From: Helicobacter ailurogastricus
Lineage (GTDB): Bacteria > Campylobacterota > Campylobacteria > Campylobacterales > Helicobacteraceae
Assembly (NCBI RefSeq): GCF_001282945.1
Contig: NZ_CDMG01000009.1
Span: 431,980-495,979, forward strand
DNA: 64,000 bases
Direction: 5' to 3'
Positions 1 to 8,149 of this stretch are shown piece after piece. The notes under the pieces are model-generated. The model worked only from the letters and a program-made list of their open reading frames with translations, was not told the origin of the DNA and did no database searches. The translations under genes and the position numbers were made by a program. Position 1 is the first letter of the stretch, and every line of letters begins with the position of its first letter.

Positions 1-324
1 TACAAGTTCCACTTTGAGCATCTTTTCAAAAATGTCTGTGGGAAAGTCCTCTATGAAAGCCACATGCTGGAAGCCGGCGTTGTTGATGAGAACATCCACT
101 GCATTAAAGGCCTTTTGGGTTTGGGTGATGAGGTTTTGACAAGAATCTTCGTTTGCAACGTCGCAGGGGATAAAACGGGCATTTTTGGATGGGGTGGTGC
201 TCGCCACTTGCTCTAAGGCTTCTTGATTAAAATCCGAAAAGACCACTTGATGACCCTCTTTTAAAAAAGCTTGCGCCACGCCTAGTCCAATCCCGCTGGC
301 ACTTCCCGTAACCACAACAACCAT
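1..324 (-). CDS. SDR-family oxidoreductase, 3-hydroxybutyrate dehydrogenase-like (5' part only)
   Basis: This is the first 108 codons of a short-chain dehydrogenase that runs off the left edge. The N-terminus begins MVVVVTGSASGIGLG, the Rossmann glycine-rich TGxxxGIG motif that binds NAD(P). Further on, a DVAN stretch and NNAGFQHVAFIEDFP follow; NNAG is the SDR structural motif, and the QHVAPIEEFP-like continuation is typical of D-3-hydroxybutyrate dehydrogenases. The catalytic Ser-Tyr-Lys part lies outside the window, so the substrate is inferred. The start is the ATG at 324, with no better upstream start visible. Other SDRs such as FabG remain possible. Confidence 0.75.
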   Translation of the reverse strand, partial: MVVVVTGSASGIGLGVAQAFLKEGHQVVFSDFNQEALEQVASTTPSKNARFIPCDVANEDSCQNLITQTQKAFNAVDVLINNAGFQHVAFIEDFPTDIFEKMLKVELV

Positions 325-600
325 GCGCGATCCTTTCGATTTTTAGGAATGCTAACCACCTTAAAACAACACGCAGATTTTAAGATGGGTTTTTAGTGGA
401 TGAAAGAAACCGCTTGTTGAAATTTTACACAAATCCCCAATCTACTGGGGTGGTTTCGATAGCAAGCCCCACCCCAAAAGTGGGCTTTAAAGCCGCGGCC
501 TATAAGATTTGTTAAAAAATGCCAAAAGCACTTAGGTTAGGGGGTTTGCGCCCTAAAGAGACCCGCGCACTTAAACTGAAGTCAAGGGCATCTTATCCAA
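325..600. other. spacer without recognisable gene
   Basis: The stretch between the SDR start and the small minus-strand frame contains no convincing coding frame. It includes stretches of the form caagccccaccccaaaagtggggc, which can fold back (ccccac against gtgggg), but no run of T follows that would make a clear terminator. It should hold the upstream promoter of the SDR gene; I cannot place it. Confidence 0.3.
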
Positions 601-798
601 CTAATCGACATATTCTGTTGTACACCAATTATTACCCCCTAAAGTGCGCTCCGCTAATCTTTTTAGAGTGTTGTTCCACACATTTTCGCCTCCATCAAAG
701 TCCCCGCTCAAACACCCACACACAAAGTTGAAATCATTGTACATAATGCTCCCATACTCTTTGCGTGTGCCGACCATGCCAAGCGCACGCTCGCACAC
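601..798 (-). CDS. small hypothetical protein or relic, 65 aa
   Basis: An open frame from a GTG near 798 encodes a 65-residue polypeptide rich in Asn, Gly and Asp. I do not recognise it. It lies in a 560-base spacer between the SDR gene and mqnD and has no clear ribosome binding site. It may be the remains of a longer gene, because the surrounding sequence has no other convincing frame. The competing plus-strand frame at 519-731 has an irregular composition and looks less like protein. Confidence 0.2.
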   Translation of the reverse strand: MCERALGMVGTRKEYGSIMYNDFNFVCGCLSGDFDGGENVWNNTLKRLAERTLGGNNWCTTEYVD

Positions 799-861
799 TT
801 CTTGTTAAAACAAATGGGCCTTGATCTCTCTTGGGTCGTATTAAAATAGAGTAAAACAAGC

Positions 862-867
862 TAAAAT
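862..867 (+). promoter_or_regulatory. putative -10 box of mqnD
   Basis: TAAAAT preceded by GC, in an AT-rich stretch 21 bases before the mqnD ATG, fits the vegetative -10 element of Helicobacter, where -35 boxes are poorly conserved. It would give a short 5' leader of about 14-16 bases. Confidence 0.45.
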
Positions 868-887
868 GATAGAAAAAAGAAGAATAC

Positions 888-1742
888 ATGTTAAGCATTG
901 CCCACAGCCCCGATGCGGATGATATTTTTATGTTTTATGCCCTTGCCTTCGGGTGGGTCAATTTTCCTAAGCCTTTCACACACCACGCCCTAGACATTGA
1001 AACTTTAAACGAGCAAGCCCTCAAAGGCACGCACGCCATCAGCGCGATTAGCTTTGGGCTCTACCCACTCATCAAAGACCATTACGCCCTATTGCAACCC
1101 GCCACAAGTTTTGGACAAGGCTATGGGCCTAAGCTGGTTAGGCGCAAGGACAAGCCCTTAAAAAAGAATTTTAAAGTGGCTCTAAGTGGGCGTTACACCA
1201 CAAACGCCCTGCTCTTTCGACTTTACTACCCACAAGCCAGAGTGGTGTATAAGAATTTTTTAGAAATTGAAAAAGCGGTTTTGAGTGGTGAAGTGGATGG
1301 GGGGGTGTTGATACACGAGAGCATTTTAGACTTTCACCCTGATTTGGTGGTGGAAAAAGAGATTTGGGAAGTGTGGTGTGAGCTCTCTGGCTCTCATTTA
1401 CCCCTGCCTCTAGGGGGCATGGCTTTGCGCCGCTCAATCCCTTTAACTCAAGCAATCCACATGCAAAAGGCTTTGACTCAGGCGATTGTCATTGCTCTAA
1501 AACACCAAGAATTATTGGCAGACATGCTCTTAGAAAGGCATTTAGTGCGGGTCAATAAAACGCATTTAAACACTTATCTTAGCATGTATGCTAATGAAAA
1601 CTCTTGCGCCTTGAGCGCGGAGCAGATGGCGGGCATCGATGCGCTTTTTGCTTTGGGCTTTAAACACGGGTTTTATCCCGAGCCCATCACTTGTCAAGAT
1701 CACTTGATTCCCGACTTGTATGAAAATTTGCGCTTCTCTTAA
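888..1742 (+). CDS. mqnD: 1,4-dihydroxy-6-naphthoate synthase (menaquinone, futalosine route)
   Basis: MqnD releases 1,4-dihydroxy-6-naphthoate from cyclic de-hypoxanthine futalosine, a late step of the alternative menaquinone pathway in the cytoplasm. The protein is 284 residues, normal for the family, and opens with the signature IAHSPDADDIFMFYAL; the DUF178 periplasmic-binding-like fold continues with HAISAISFGLYPLI and GPKLVRR. The C-terminal half carries LPLGGMALRR, another family landmark. The start is the ATG at 888. Two other enzymes of the route, mqnE and mqnC, lie 6-10 kb downstream on the same strand. Confidence 0.9.
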   Translation: MLSIAHSPDADDIFMFYALAFGWVNFPKPFTHHALDIETLNEQALKGTHAISAISFGLYPLIKDHYALLQPATSFGQGYGPKLVRRKDKPLKKNFKVALSGRYTTNALLFRLYYPQARVVYKNFLEIEKAVLSGEVDGGVLIHESILDFHPDLVVEKEIWEVWCELSGSHLPLPLGGMALRRSIPLTQAIHMQKALTQAIVIALKHQELLADMLLERHLVRVNKTHLNTYLSMYANENSCALSAEQMAGIDALFALGFKHGFYPEPITCQDHLIPDLYENLRFS

Positions 1743-1751
1743 AGGATGGTT

Positions 1752-2663
1752 ATGGTGTCTAAGAATCAACGCATCAACAGCGACAACCCCCCTTATTTAG
1801 AGCTCTACTTTGATCGCTATGAGCCTGAAGAGTCTAGGGGAGTGGTGGTGCAAATTGCCACGGGCATGGTGGAGCATAAGGAGCATTATAAATGGGTCGC
1901 TAACGAGTTGTGCGCCAGAGGGTATGTGGTCTTTGTGGCCGATCACAGAGGGCATGGACTGAGTGTTTTAGAGGATAAAAGCGAAATTTATTGGGGAGAG
2001 ATGGGGGAACATGGCTTTGAGTGGGCGGTAAAGGACATGGTAAAGCTGGCCCGCCACATTAAAACCCTCTATCCCACGCATAAGCTGGTGCTTTTAGGGC
2101 ATAGCATGGGCTCTTTACTGGCGAGGCGGTGGGTGCAACACAATTACTACCCCCTAGACGCTTTAATTTTAACGGGTACGCCCTCTCCCTTTTGGGGTTT
2201 GAGATTTTGCGCCTTTTTGCTAAAAACTTTGGGCCGTTTTAATGTCCGCTTGAAAGCTGGGGTCAATACCCTATTTAGTTTGCACCCAAAGATACGCCGT
2301 TATCAGGGCAACTGGGTTTGTAAAAACACGGCGGCGTTGAAACTTTTACGCATCGATCCTGCCTCGCGCTTTTTATTCAGCACAAAGAGTTTTGCGCTCT
2401 TGGTTGAGGGGGCTTTTATGGTGTTTCACACCCACGCCTACGGGCGCAAAGATTTACCCATTTTGTTTTTGAGCGGGCTAGATGATGTGTGCGGGGGTTT
2501 TGGTGTGGGCGTGGTGAAAGCGCACCACTGCCTAGAAAAACAAGGTTTTAAAGACATAGAATTGCGCCTTTTTTCTAAAGATCGCCACAAAATCCTAGAT
2601 GAGACCGACAAGCAAGTGGTGTTAGAAAGTTTGCTTAAATGGCTAGAGAGCAAGGGGCTTTAG
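1752..2663 (+). CDS. alpha/beta hydrolase, lysophospholipase / monoacylglycerol-lipase-like
   Basis: A 303-residue serine hydrolase. The nucleophile elbow is GHSMGS near residue 117, preceded by the oxyanion-region DHRGHGLS. An acidic residue in LSGLDDVCGG and a His in SKDRHKILDE complete a plausible Ser-Asp-His triad. This is the COG2267 lipase layout, so the likely substrates are lysophospholipids or monoacylglycerols, but specificity cannot be read. I prefer the ATG at 1752 to the one at 1746 because AAAGG at 1741-1745 then sits at a normal distance. The gene follows mqnD by only 9 bases and is probably co-transcribed with it. It converges on flhB, overlapping by four bases. Confidence 0.75.
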   Translation: MVSKNQRINSDNPPYLELYFDRYEPEESRGVVVQIATGMVEHKEHYKWVANELCARGYVVFVADHRGHGLSVLEDKSEIYWGEMGEHGFEWAVKDMVKLARHIKTLYPTHKLVLLGHSMGSLLARRWVQHNYYPLDALILTGTPSPFWGLRFCAFLLKTLGRFNVRLKAGVNTLFSLHPKIRRYQGNWVCKNTAALKLLRIDPASRFLFSTKSFALLVEGAFMVFHTHAYGRKDLPILFLSGLDDVCGGFGVGVVKAHHCLEKQGFKDIELRLFSKDRHKILDETDKQVVLESLLKWLESKGL

Positions 2664-3715
2664 CGGTTTCTCATTTGCTGGATGTGCGCTACTTGGGCAA
2701 ACACAATCGCCACCGCCTCAAACAACACTTTAGGGATCACCTCATCAACATCCACATCTTGGTAAAGTTGGCGGGCAAGTTTGGGGTTTTCGATGATCTC
2801 GATTTCATGCTCTCTTGCCACGCCCTTAATGCGGATGGCTAAGTGGTCAATGCCCTTAGCCACCACCACAGGGGCGGGGTCATCCTCCTCAAAGCGCAGA
2901 GCCACGGCGTAGTGCGTGGGGTTTGTCACAACCACATTTGCGCTAGGAATCGCCGCCATCATTTTACTCATCGAGTTTTTCAACATAAGTTGCTTGATTT
3001 TTGCCTTGATCTCAGGGTTGCCTTCTTGTTGCTTGTATTCGTCCTTGACCTCTTGTTTTGTCATTTTAAGCGACTCGATGTATTGTCTGCGTTTGAGCAT
3101 AAAATCGAGCAACGAAGCCACTAAAAACAAAAACAACAAACTGGCAATGACTTCTAAAGCCTTGCTTCTAAACCACAGCAGCTGGTCTTTATAACCCACT
3201 TGCGCCACGCCCATGATCTCATCCACAAAAGAATACACCAAGACAAAACCCAAAATAAAGGCGATAAAAACTTTTGTGGTGATGAGTAGCCCGTCTAAGA
3301 GTCGTTTTAAACTAAAGAGGTTTTTAAAGCCCGTGATGGGGTTGATCTTGCTCCATTTGGGCGCAATCGCCTTGGGGCTGAATAAAAAACCAAATTGCAA
3401 GACATTGGCCAAAAAGGCGATAAATCCCACTAAAAAGAGAAAGGGCAACAAAATCCATAGGGCATCTTTGAGAAGTTGCAAGCACAGCACATATAAATTG
3501 TGCGGGCTAAAGTCTAGCTTGATCCAGTGCAAAGACTCTCTAAACATGCTCTCAAACCCTTCAAGCCAGAACTTAAAAAGCGCAAAAATCCCCCCAAAGC
3601 TGCCAAGCAAGCCCAAAAACCCTAAAACCTCAATGCTCTTAGCCACATTGCCCTCTTCGCGGGCTTTTTCTATCTTTTTAGCTGAGGGGAGCTCGGTTTT
3701 TTCTTCTTCAGCCAT
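2660..3715 (-). CDS. flhB: flagellar export apparatus protein and substrate-specificity switch
   Basis: FlhB is the inner-membrane export-gate component that switches the flagellar type III apparatus from hook-type to filament-type substrates by self-cleavage. The 351-residue protein starts with the hallmark EEKTELPSAKKIEKAREEG and has four membrane segments in residues 30-210. The cytoplasmic C-terminal domain carries NPTH within VVVTNPTHYAVALRF, the autocleavage site. Length is close to that of H. pylori FlhB. The start overlaps the end of mobA by eight bases, so the two are translationally coupled. Confidence 0.95.
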   Translation of the reverse strand: MAEEEKTELPSAKKIEKAREEGNVAKSIEVLGFLGLLGSFGGIFALFKFWLEGFESMFRESLHWIKLDFSPHNLYVLCLQLLKDALWILLPFLFLVGFIAFLANVLQFGFLFSPKAIAPKWSKINPITGFKNLFSLKRLLDGLLITTKVFIAFILGFVLVYSFVDEIMGVAQVGYKDQLLWFRSKALEVIASLLFLFLVASLLDFMLKRRQYIESLKMTKQEVKDEYKQQEGNPEIKAKIKQLMLKNSMSKMMAAIPSANVVVTNPTHYAVALRFEEDDPAPVVVAKGIDHLAIRIKGVAREHEIEIIENPKLARQLYQDVDVDEVIPKVLFEAVAIVFAQVAHIQQMRNR

Positions 3716-4277
3716 TTAACGCCTCTGTATAGTCAGTGTAGGTGTTTAAATTGCTAAACTCTTTGCTCTCTTGCACTTCTACCCCAAAGCCTATTTGTTG
3801 GAAGAGCGCCCCCACTTTCTCTTGCCCGCTTGCCAACGCCTCTTTTAAGTAGCTCAAGGCGGTCAGTTGGCATAAATTAGGCAAATAAAAACCCTCAGCA
3901 CTTTTTAGATAAATGAGGCAGGCTTTAAGGCGGTTTTCATAGAGTTTTAAAAGACTCTCTTTAGAAATAAAGGGCATATCCACGGGGATAAAAATGAGGG
4001 GGGCTTTAAGCGTGGATAAAGCGTGCGCCATCCCCACTAAAGGGTTAAAATGGCTCGTTGCCTCGATCAAATACGCGGCCTTAAAAGAGTAGGGCTGTTT
4101 GCAAGAGATATAGACTCGTTGAAACCATTGTTTGAGCTTAGTGTGCTGGTGCTCTAAAAGCGTGGTGTCTTTAAAGGGCAATAAAGCTTTGTCAAACTGC
4201 TGCCCTTGCATTTGCATACGGCTACTTCGCCCCCCGCAGAGCAACACGCAGCTAAGTTCTTGCACTAGGCGATCCAC
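3708..4277 (-). CDS. mobA: molybdenum cofactor guanylyltransferase
   Basis: MobA attaches GMP to molybdopterin to form the MGD cofactor. The 189-residue protein opens with VLLCGGRSSRMQ, the nucleotidyltransferase LxGGxSxRM motif, and continues with KALLPFKDTTLLEH and IFIPVDMPFIS, whose PxDMPF holds the metal-binding Asp. The start is a GTG at 4277 that overlaps the 3' end of the upstream methyltransferase by 13 bases, and its own stop overlaps flhB. In H. pylori I recall mobA lying directly beside moaA; here a restriction-modification pair separates them. Confidence 0.88.
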   Translation of the reverse strand: MDRLVQELSCVLLCGGRSSRMQMQGQQFDKALLPFKDTTLLEHQHTKLKQWFQRVYISCKQPYSFKAAYLIEATSHFNPLVGMAHALSTLKAPLIFIPVDMPFISKESLLKLYENRLKACLIYLKSAEGFYLPNLCQLTALSYLKEALASGQEKVGALFQQIGFGVEVQESKEFSNLNTYTDYTEALNG

Positions 4278-5071
4278 TTAGAGATTTTTTTAGACAGCTC
4301 GCCAAAGCGCATGTCTAAATCCTCTTTGCGCTTAATGGCAAGTTGTATAAACTCAAACTCCCTTTCAATCCCCACAAAGGATCGCCCGAGTAAATTTGCC
4401 GCAATGCCCGTAGAGCCTGAGCCACTAAAAGGGTCGCAAACCAAACTTTCTTCATGGCTTGCCATTAAAATCAAGCGGCTAAGAAGGCTTAGGGGCTTTT
4501 GCGTGGGGTGCTTGCCTAATTGTTTCTCCCAAGGGGCAATGGCGGGTAAAGTCCATACATCGCGCATTTGTTTATTGCCGTTTAATTCTTTCATGCGCTT
4601 GTAGTTAAAAATGTGAGCGTGCTTGGGGCTCTTTCTTGCCCAAAGGATTTGCTCGCTGGCATGCACTAAGCTGCGGCAAGAAAAATTAGGCGGGGGGTTG
4701 CTCTTATGCCATGTGATGAGGTTTAAAAGTTTAAAGCCCAGAGATTGTAAAGCAAGCCCCAAAGAAAAGAGATTATGGTAAGTCGCGCTGATCAATAGAC
4801 TCCCCGCGGGCTTTAGGGCCTCTTTGGCAAGGCCTAGCCACTCCACATTAAAGGCGTGCATGTGCTCTAGCCCTTGGCTTTTGTCCCACTCTCCCTTATT
4901 GACGCTCACGATTTGCCCGCTTTGGACACTAAGTCCGCCGTTTGAGAGAAAATAGGGCGGATCGGCAAAGATCAAATCCACTTGTCCTTGCAAATGGGGC
5001 AACACTTCCCTACAATCCCCGCAATAAAGCTGGAATTTTTGATCTAAGCTGGTGAAAGCGGGTTTAAGCAT
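4265..5071 (-). CDS. type II DNA adenine methyltransferase, probable GATC specificity
   Basis: A 268-residue DNA MTase. Motif IV is DPPYFLSN near residue 38, the AdoMet-binding motif I is DPFSGSGSTGIAA near residue 215, and HPTQKP precedes it, so the order is that of the N6-adenine MTases with DPPY first. It is followed in the same operon order by mobA and preceded, with an eight-base overlap, by a DpnII-like endonuclease. The pair resembles HpyAIII (GATC) of H. pylori; the specificity is inferred from the partner nuclease family. Confidence 0.85.
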   Translation of the reverse strand: MLKPAFTSLDQKFQLYCGDCREVLPHLQGQVDLIFADPPYFLSNGGLSVQSGQIVSVNKGEWDKSQGLEHMHAFNVEWLGLAKEALKPAGSLLISATYHNLFSLGLALQSLGFKLLNLITWHKSNPPPNFSCRSLVHASEQILWARKSPKHAHIFNYKRMKELNGNKQMRDVWTLPAIAPWEKQLGKHPTQKPLSLLSRLILMASHEESLVCDPFSGSGSTGIAANLLGRSFVGIEREFEFIQLAIKRKEDLDMRFGELSKKISKWIA

Positions 5072-5894
5072 GGCTTAACTCGTCTAATAAAGTGTCTAGC
5101 TGGCTTAGGTTGTAAAGGCGCACGCTCTTATAGGCTTCTTGGAGTTTATTTTTGGCGTCCAGCCACCCCTGTCCGTCTGTGATCCAAATAAATTCTTTGT
5201 GTGGGTCGTTGGCAAAACGGGGGGCGAGTTCTTGATAAGCCCGAGCGACTTCGTTTAACTTGCTCCCCCCGCTGCTGTAAAAATTGCACTCAATAAAATA
5301 AGTCGTCCGTTTGCCAAAGACCACAAAGTCAAATTTCTTAATATCGCTGCCAAAACTCTCATGCAAGGCGGCAAACTCTTTAACGCTCACCTGTGCTTTA
5401 AAATTTAACTTGGCTTGTTTGAAGGCGTGTTCTAGGTGTTGCTCCATTAGGACCCCGCTGCGGTTCTTACGCGCATTGCTGTCTAGGCCAATCTCAATCC
5501 CTAAAATCACATCGTTTAAGTCTTTGATCTGATGCGCGCCAAAGATTTTTAAAAGCCCGCTCTCTTGTAAAAGCGTGCAAATGCCCTCAGGGCTTTGTAA
5601 ATACTCTTGCAGGGTTTTTTCTTGGCTGGCGTGGCGCACAATTTCGTTAGGGTTTCTCATGGCAAGCAACAAAGGCAAAATTGTAAAGGCATGGGGGCAC
5701 TCTTTAAAAAGTTGCGCCACTTTTGCAGCCAAGTCTGGCGCGCTCACCCCGAGCAAAGAGTTTAAATGGTTGGCATAAATGCGGGTTTTTTCTCGGTTGT
5801 TGAGGCATTTTTGCCAATCCACGAAAAAATCTAAGGAGCGGTTGGTTTTTTGCAGAGTGGCTAAAAAATCTATAAAAGGCGTGGGGTTTGTCAT
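5064..5894 (-). CDS. type II restriction endonuclease, DpnII/MboI family (probable GATC)
   Basis: A 276-residue endonuclease. Residues 143-165 read GLDSNARKNRSGVLMEQ, and the region from residue 190 carries VVFGKRTTYFIECNFYSSGG followed by KLNEVARAY. The NRSG..ME, E-x-NFY and GGSKLNE blocks are diagnostic of the DpnII/MboI family, which cuts at GATC; the catalytic PD-(D/E)XK acidic residues should lie there. It is first in the operon, with the methyltransferase immediately downstream and overlapping, so both would be made from one transcript. The frame shows no damage. Confidence 0.85.
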   Translation of the reverse strand: MTNPTPFIDFLATLQKTNRSLDFFVDWQKCLNNREKTRIYANHLNSLLGVSAPDLAAKVAQLFKECPHAFTILPLLLAMRNPNEIVRHASQEKTLQEYLQSPEGICTLLQESGLLKIFGAHQIKDLNDVILGIEIGLDSNARKNRSGVLMEQHLEHAFKQAKLNFKAQVSVKEFAALHESFGSDIKKFDFVVFGKRTTYFIECNFYSSGGSKLNEVARAYQELAPRFANDPHKEFIWITDGQGWLDAKNKLQEAYKSVRLYNLSQLDTLLDELSHA

Positions 5895-6001
5895 CGATTT
5901 CCTTAAAAATGTCTAGGCTGTGCGTGAGCCCTTAAAATTTCAGCCTAAATTGTAAATGGATTTGCTATTTTACCCTTTTAGCCTAAAAAGTGGAGAAATT
6001 T

Positions 6002-6964
6002 ATGCTTGTGGATACCTTTGCACGCCGTATCGATTACCTACGGGTGTCTGTAACCAAGCAGTGTAATTTTAGGTGCCAGTACTGCATGCCGACCACACCC
6101 ATGGATTTTGAAGAAGAATTGTTGCCCCTTGATAAAATGCTAGAGTTCATTAAAATCGCCATCGATGAGGGGGTGGCTAAAATCCGCATCACGGGCGGAG
6201 AGCCTTTGATTCGCAAAGATTTAGCCCCCTTCATCGCTAAAATCCACGCCTACGCCCCGCATGTGAAGTTAGCCCTAACCACAAACGGGTTTTTGTTAAA
6301 AAACCAAGCCGCACAACTCAAAGAAGCGGGCTTAGAGCGAGTCAATGTGTCCTTAGATTCGCTAAAGCCAGAGAGGGTCGCTAAAATCTCGCAAAAAGAC
6401 GGCTTGAAAGCGGTTTTAGAGGGCGTGGAGGAGGCGTTAAAGGTGGGCTTGGGGCTGAAGTTTAACATGGTTGTTTTACGTGGGATCAATGAGGATGAGG
6501 TTTTAGAGCTTTTGGAGTTTGCCAGGGGCAAAAACGCCCAAATCCGCTACATTGAGTTTATGGAGAACACGCATGCCAATAGCCAACTAAGGGGCCTTAG
6601 CGAGGCGCAGATTTTGAAGGCAATTAAACAAAAATACCCCAACTTGTGCCTTAAGAGCGAGGGGTTAAGCCCTTCTAAGATTTACGCCCTAGAGGATGGC
6701 TATGAATTTGGCATCATTGCCCCGCACAATGACGACTTTTGCAAACATTGCAATAAAATCCGCCTGAGTGCGGATGGTACGATTTTCCCCTGTCTTTACT
6801 ACCAAGACAGCGTGAGCGCAAAAGGCGCGATTTTACAAGGCGATCTAACGCAAATGCGCCACGCCCTGCACCAAAGCGTGCATAACAAACCCGAAAAGAA
6901 TTTATGGCAAGCGGGCACACAAAACCAAGTGTCCGAGCGGGCTTTTTACAAAACGGGAGGATGA
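6002..6964 (+). CDS. moaA: GTP 3',8-cyclase, molybdopterin synthesis
   Basis: MoaA is the radical-SAM enzyme that begins molybdopterin synthesis from [13 protein letters not shown] near residue 20 is the CxxxCxxC cluster site. [10 protein letters not shown], and the second cluster cysteines in [10 protein letters not shown] plus the downstream FPCLYYQD, complete the family pattern. The C-terminus ends in Gly-Gly, essential in this family. I place the start at the ATG at 6002 because GGAG sits seven bases upstream; a GTG at 5990 in frame would add only four residues and lacks a site of its own. Length is 320 residues. Confidence 0.93.
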   Translation: MLVDTFARRIDYLRVSVTKQCNFRCQYCMPTTPMDFEEELLPLDKMLEFIKIAIDEGVAKIRITGGEPLIRKDLAPFIAKIHAYAPHVKLALTTNGFLLKNQAAQLKEAGLERVNVSLDSLKPERVAKISQKDGLKAVLEGVEEALKVGLGLKFNMVVLRGINEDEVLELLEFARGKNAQIRYIEFMENTHANSQLRGLSEAQILKAIKQKYPNLCLKSEGLSPSKIYALEDGYEFGIIAPHNDDFCKHCNKIRLSADGTIFPCLYYQDSVSAKGAILQGDLTQMRHALHQSVHNKPEKNLWQAGTQNQVSERAFYKTGG

Positions 6965-6982
6965 CCCTGAAAGGATGAAGCG

Positions 6983-8065
6983 ATGGATTTATTAGAACAA
7001 GCCCTAAGCGGGCAATGCACTGAGGCGAGCGCTCTAGCTAAACTTTATGATTACGATTTATTCGTTTTAGCTAAAGAAGCGCACGCGATCCGCACCCAAA
7101 TGCACCAAGACAAAGTCTATTTCAACACCAACCGCCACATCAACCCAAGCAATGTCTGCCAAGATAGTTGCAAGTTTTGCGCTTTTTCTGCTGGCCGCAA
7201 GAACCCCAACCCCTACGAGATGAGCCAAGAGCAGATTTTAGATCAGATTTCTAGCTCTTATGCGCGGGGCATTAAAGAGGTGCATGTGGTGAGCGCACAC
7301 AACCCCAATTACACCTATCATTGGTATTTCGAGCTCTTTAGGGCGATCAAGGCGGGGTTTAAAGACCTGCATTTAAAGGCGATGACCGCGGCTGAGGTGC
7401 ATTTTTTAAGCACGAAGTTTAACAAGCCCTACCAAGAGGTGCTAGAGGACATGCTAAAGGCGGGGGTGGATAGCATGCCCGGGGGCGGGGCGGAGATTTT
7501 TGATGAAAAGGTGAGGAAGCACATTTGCGCGGGCAAGGTGAGCTCTGCTAGGTGGCTTGAGATTCACCAATACTGGCACTCTTTAGGCAAAATGAGCAAC
7601 GCGACCATGCTCTTTGGGCATGTGGAGAGCAGAGAGCACCGCTTGGATCACATGTTGCGCTTGAAGCACGCCCAAAGCCCGCAAACAAAAGTGCAGGCAA
7701 AAGAGGGAGGGTTTAACGCCTTCATCCCCTTGCTCTATCAAAAGGACAATAACTTTTTAAAGGTGGATCAAAGCCCAAGCGCGGTGGAGATTTTAAAAAC
7801 CATTGCCATTGCCCGCATTGTGCTCTTAAACATCCCCCACATTAAGGCCTACTGGGCGACTTTGGGTCTGAACTTAGCCCTAGTGGCCCAAGAGTTTGGG
7901 GCGGATGATTTGGACGGCACGATTGAAGTGGAGATGATCCAATCAGCCGGGGGGGCTAAGAGCAAAAAAGGGGTTTGTAAAGAGGATTTGATCTATCAAA
8001 TCAAGGACGCGCGCTTTTGCGCCATTGAGAGGGACAGCTTGTATAACCCCATCCAAACATGGTAA
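6983..8065 (+). CDS. mqnE: aminodeoxyfutalosine synthase (radical SAM)
   Basis: MqnE joins the enolpyruvyl product of chorismate (made by MqnA) to adenosine, an early step of the futalosine menaquinone route. The 360-residue protein has the cluster motif CQDSCKFCAFSAGRKNP near residue 54, with the preceding NRHINPSNV block, and GGGAEIFDEKVRKHICAGK, both characteristic of MqnE rather than MqnC. It follows moaA by 18 bases. The ATG at 6983 has a GGATGAAGC purine-rich stretch ahead of it. Confidence 0.92.
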   Translation: MDLLEQALSGQCTEASALAKLYDYDLFVLAKEAHAIRTQMHQDKVYFNTNRHINPSNVCQDSCKFCAFSAGRKNPNPYEMSQEQILDQISSSYARGIKEVHVVSAHNPNYTYHWYFELFRAIKAGFKDLHLKAMTAAEVHFLSTKFNKPYQEVLEDMLKAGVDSMPGGGAEIFDEKVRKHICAGKVSSARWLEIHQYWHSLGKMSNATMLFGHVESREHRLDHMLRLKHAQSPQTKVQAKEGGFNAFIPLLYQKDNNFLKVDQSPSAVEILKTIAIARIVLLNIPHIKAYWATLGLNLALVAQEFGADDLDGTIEVEMIQSAGGAKSKKGVCKEDLIYQIKDARFCAIERDSLYNPIQTW

Positions 8066-8123
8066 AAAGTGTGTATTTTTGTTATTTTGTTGGTTTTTTG
8101 TTTACCAAAATGTTATTTTTGGG

Positions 8124-8129
8124 TATAAT
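8124..8129 (+). promoter_or_regulatory. putative promoter (-10) of bamA
   Basis: A consensus TATAAT preceded by GGG lies 20 bases before the bamA start, in a T-rich spacer of 84 bases that follows mqnE. The predicted transcript would start around 8136, giving a leader of about 14 bases. Confidence 0.6.
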
Positions 8130-8149
8130 GCACGGATTGCAAAAGCCAA

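Noticed and set aside
519..731. Plus-strand frame in the first spacer
   Set aside because: Irregular composition with many Arg, His and Ser, and no ribosome site; a minus-strand frame is at least as plausible.
1171..1455. Minus-strand frame inside mqnD
   Set aside because: It is a shadow of a well-supported gene on the other strand; no ribosome site or family match.
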